From Bacillota bacterium (lineage in GTDB: Bacteria > Bacillota > Clostridia > Lachnospirales > Bianqueaceae), in NCBI GenBank assembly GCA_017620135.1, contig JAFZQZ010000081.1, forward strand, positions 1 through 64,000: a stretch of DNA of 64,000 bases, in the 5' to 3' direction. The notes below the pieces were generated by a model that saw only the letters and a program-made list of their open reading frames with translations, did no database searches and was not told the DNA's origin. The position numbers and the translations under genes were made by a program. Below are positions 62,045 to 64,000 of this stretch, in pieces. The first letter of the stretch is position 1. Each line of letters begins with the position of its first letter.

Positions 62045-63109
62045 TTATTTTAAAATTACTTCGTGACCGGTACGGGCAGATTCGAAGATCGCGTCCAGGA
62101 TCTCCATCAGGGTGATGCCGTCTTCCGCCGGAGACTTACAGGGCGTTCCGTTCATGATGCAGTCGATGTAATGGTTGATCTCATTGCGGAAGATCACGCC
62201 CATGTTCATCGCGGTACGGGCTTTCAGTGTGGTGTCGGTCATGTAACCGTTGGCCTCGGAGATGAGTTTCAGCTCAGGATCGATCTTGGCGCCGCCCTTG
62301 GTGCCGTACAGCTCGATTATGCCGGATTCTTTTTCCACATTCAGGGAGAAGGAAACTTCCACCTGTACGACCGCGCCGTTGTCGTAGCGGATCATAGCGG
62401 TAGCGGCATCTTCGACGTCACAGATATCATGATCGGTATGAGAAGAGGAGACATATCCTTTCGGAGTCTTCAGATTGCGGCGGTCAAACAGTTTCTGGAA
62501 GGTCGCGCCGTAAACAGAGACAGGTTTCGGGTTGCCCAGCATATAGCGGGTCAGGTCGATGACATGTACGCCAAGGTCGATCAGGGGACCGCCGCCGGAT
62601 TTGGCTTTCTCACCAAACCAGCCGCCGGGGTTGCCGTTACGGCGGATGTACTGTGCTTTTGCCCAGTAGATCTCTCCGAAGTAGTCAGTGTTCTTGAAGT
62701 CCATGAAGATCTGGGTATCGTTGCCGTAACGGCGGACGAAACCGATCATGAGAAGCTTGCCGGCTTTGTCGGCGGCTTCTTTCATTTTGCGGGCTTCTTC
62801 AGCGCTGGTGGCCATGGGTTTCTCACACAGAACATGTTTGCCATAGTTCAGAGCCATGACCGTACAGGGCATATGGTTGGAGTTCCATACACAAACACTG
62901 ACCGCGTCGATCTCGGGCAGCTCTTTGAGCATGGTCTCTTCATCGGTGTACAGACGGGTCACGCCATATTTTTCGCCCATCATTTTGACTTTGGCTTCAT
63001 CCAGGTCGCAGAAAGCGTAGAGGTCAACATTCGGGTTGGCCTGATAGGCTGCGATATGCTCATTGGAGATCGTACCGGTACCGATAATAGCAACTTTTAC
63101 TTTGTCCAT
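62045..63109 (-). CDS. Gfo/Idh/MocA family oxidoreductase
   Basis: This NAD(P)-dependent sugar or inositol dehydrogenase has 354 residues. It shows the Rossmann loop AIIGTGTISNEHI, the family motif CEKPMAT with conserved Lys, and GGPLIDLGVHVIDLTRYM, where Asp and His belong to the active site. I place the start at 63109 because AAGGAG sits eight bases upstream; a GTG nine bases earlier overlaps that site. It lies between two isomerase/epimerase genes, so together they probably oxidise, isomerise and epimerise one sugar or cyclitol. Confidence 0.93.
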   Translation of the reverse strand: MDKVKVAIIGTGTISNEHIAAYQANPNVDLYAFCDLDEAKVKMMGEKYGVTRLYTDEETMLKELPEIDAVSVCVWNSNHMPCTVMALNYGKHVLCEKPMATSAEEARKMKEAADKAGKLLMIGFVRRYGNDTQIFMDFKNTDYFGEIYWAKAQYIRRNGNPGGWFGEKAKSGGGPLIDLGVHVIDLTRYMLGNPKPVSVYGATFQKLFDRRNLKTPKGYVSSSHTDHDICDVEDAATAMIRYDNGAVVQVEVSFSLNVEKESGIIELYGTKGGAKIDPELKLISEANGYMTDTTLKARTAMNMGVIFRNEINHYIDCIMNGTPCKSPAEDGITLMEILDAIFESARTGHEVILK

Positions 63110-63159
63110 GGGAATCACTCCTTTTTATATTTTTGATCGCTGGATCAGGTATGATCGGA

Positions 63160-64000
63160 TCAATATTTGGCTTTCAGGAATTTGACGGCCTTGGCGATAT
63201 CGCCTTCGGGATCATCACCGACTTCACGTTCGATGGTCAGATATCCTTTATATCCGATATCGTCCAGCGCCTTCAGATAACGGTCAAAATCGACAGCGCC
63301 TTCGCCCAGCGGAGTCTCGAGGAAAGCGGGAGAAGTGACGATAGAGTCTTCCGCACTGTGTCCGCTGTAGACAACGATGGGATCTTCCGCGAAGCACTGG
63401 ATGCCGTCTTTGGCATGGGTATGAACGATATATTCTTTCAGGGTATAGACCGCACGGACAGGATCATCGCCGGTGACCATGACGAAGTTGGCGGGGTCAA
63501 GGTTGACCGCGACGCCGGTGGAATGCAGTCCGTCAAGGAAGATACGAAGATCCTTGGCAGTCTCGGGACCGGTCTCGATCGCGAAATGCGCGTTCAGAGA
63601 ATCCGCGTACTCAGCCAGCTGACCGCAGGCATCCTGCATGATGGCGTAGCGGGGATGACGGGGATCTACCGGCACGACACCGATATGCGTGGTAACGACG
63701 TCGGTTCCCAGTTCCACGGCCATATCGAGGATCCGTTTGGAACGCTCGATCAGTTCGGGATTTCTTTTGGGATTGACAAAACCTTCGCCCAGGTCTCCGC
63801 AGAGAGCGGAGATGGCAAGACCGTGGTCAGCGACAGCCTTTTTAAAGGCAGCACGTTTCTCGCCGACCAATACTTCAGGACTCATTTCACCATAGGTAGC
63901 GTAGACCTGGAGACCCTGAGCACCGACTTTGACAGCCTTATCAAGCGCCGTGGGAATATCGCAGCGGAAAGAGTCGAGAATGACTCCGATCGGAAATTGA
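63160..64000 (-). CDS. Sugar phosphate isomerase/epimerase, N-terminus cut by window end
   Basis: The frame stays open to the last base, so the start codon is beyond the window; 280 residues are visible. The N-terminal portion reads IGVILDSFRCDIPTALDKAV, the usual first strand of this family. Metal ligands of an AP endonuclease family 2 barrel are present: Glu in FAIETGPE, Asp in NLDPANF, His in HTHAKDG and Glu in IEREVG. The Met at 63885 is internal. It is upstream of the MocA-type dehydrogenase by 50 bases and is a distant paralogue of the isomerase at 61146-62024. Confidence 0.88.
   Translation of the reverse strand, partial: QFPIGVILDSFRCDIPTALDKAVKVGAQGLQVYATYGEMSPEVLVGEKRAAFKKAVADHGLAISALCGDLGEGFVNPKRNPELIERSKRILDMAVELGTDVVTTHIGVVPVDPRHPRYAIMQDACGQLAEYADSLNAHFAIETGPETAKDLRIFLDGLHSTGVAVNLDPANFVMVTGDDPVRAVYTLKEYIVHTHAKDGIQCFAEDPIVVYSGHSAEDSIVTSPAFLETPLGEGAVDFDRYLKALDDIGYKGYLTIEREVGDDPEGDIAKAVKFLKAKY

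Noticed and set aside
62063-63136. Plus-strand reading frame of 357 codons
   Set aside because: It lies antisense to the MocA-type dehydrogenase, its translation resembles no family, and the minus-strand gene has full motifs and a ribosome site.

Overview
The window is a 64 kb piece of a Bacillota chromosome, most likely from the class Clostridia. Evidence: the pcrA-ligA pair, a glgBCDAP glycogen cluster with the clostridial GlgD paralogue, rpsO-pnp, an ftsK-fhs-folD-rimO-pgsA-cinA-recA run, clpC-radA, a CIRCE-controlled hrcA-grpE-dnaK-dnaJ operon followed by prmA-rsmE, AGGAGG-type ribosome binding sites, and sigma-A promoters with extended -10 boxes. I cannot name the genus. Genes are tightly packed, with no gene-free stretch over 300 bases. 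I saw no rRNA, tRNA, CRISPR array, insertion sequence, prophage or recognisable defence island.

Layout. 1-2990: 3' end of pcrA, then a divergent ligA. 3070-12541: glycogen operon glgB-C-D-A-P plus an acidic protein of unknown function. 12613-17561: peptide ABC transporter with lipoprotein receptor, two permeases and a fused double ATPase. 17648-20539: a membrane-anchored unknown protein and a zinc-finger Clp unfoldase, ending at a two-way terminator shared with dinB (minus strand). 21884-24613: rpsO with a structured leader, then pnp. 24614-35288: uppP-ftsK-fhs-folD-rimO-pgsA-cinA-recA, closed by a terminator. 35313-48963: uvrB-uvrA-clpC-radA, an unknown membrane-anchored protein, purM-purN-purD and hemW. 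48984-53905: the CIRCE/HrcA chaperone operon. 53908-61149: prmA-rsmE, cysteine desulfurase, thiI, an APH-fold kinase, an inositol-monophosphatase-like phosphatase and a GH13 enzyme. 61146-64000 (minus strand): sugar isomerase - Gfo/Idh/MocA dehydrogenase - sugar isomerase, cut by the window end.

How the genes work together. The glg genes cover storage-glucan synthesis (GlgC/D, GlgA, GlgB) and phosphorolysis (GlgP). pcrA, ligA, dinB, recA, uvrA, uvrB and radA make the window rich in DNA repair. The cysteine desulfurase probably supplies sulfur to ThiI. Fhs and FolD feed one-carbon units to PurN. Two Clp unfoldases and DnaK/DnaJ/GrpE cover protein quality control.

I found no clear new multi-gene system. 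The best leads are: the acidic protein at the end of the glycogen operon; the small membrane-anchored protein paired with the zinc-finger Clp unfoldase; altered conserved residues in LigA; competing hairpins in the rpsO leader; and the kinase-phosphatase-GH13 trio behind thiI.
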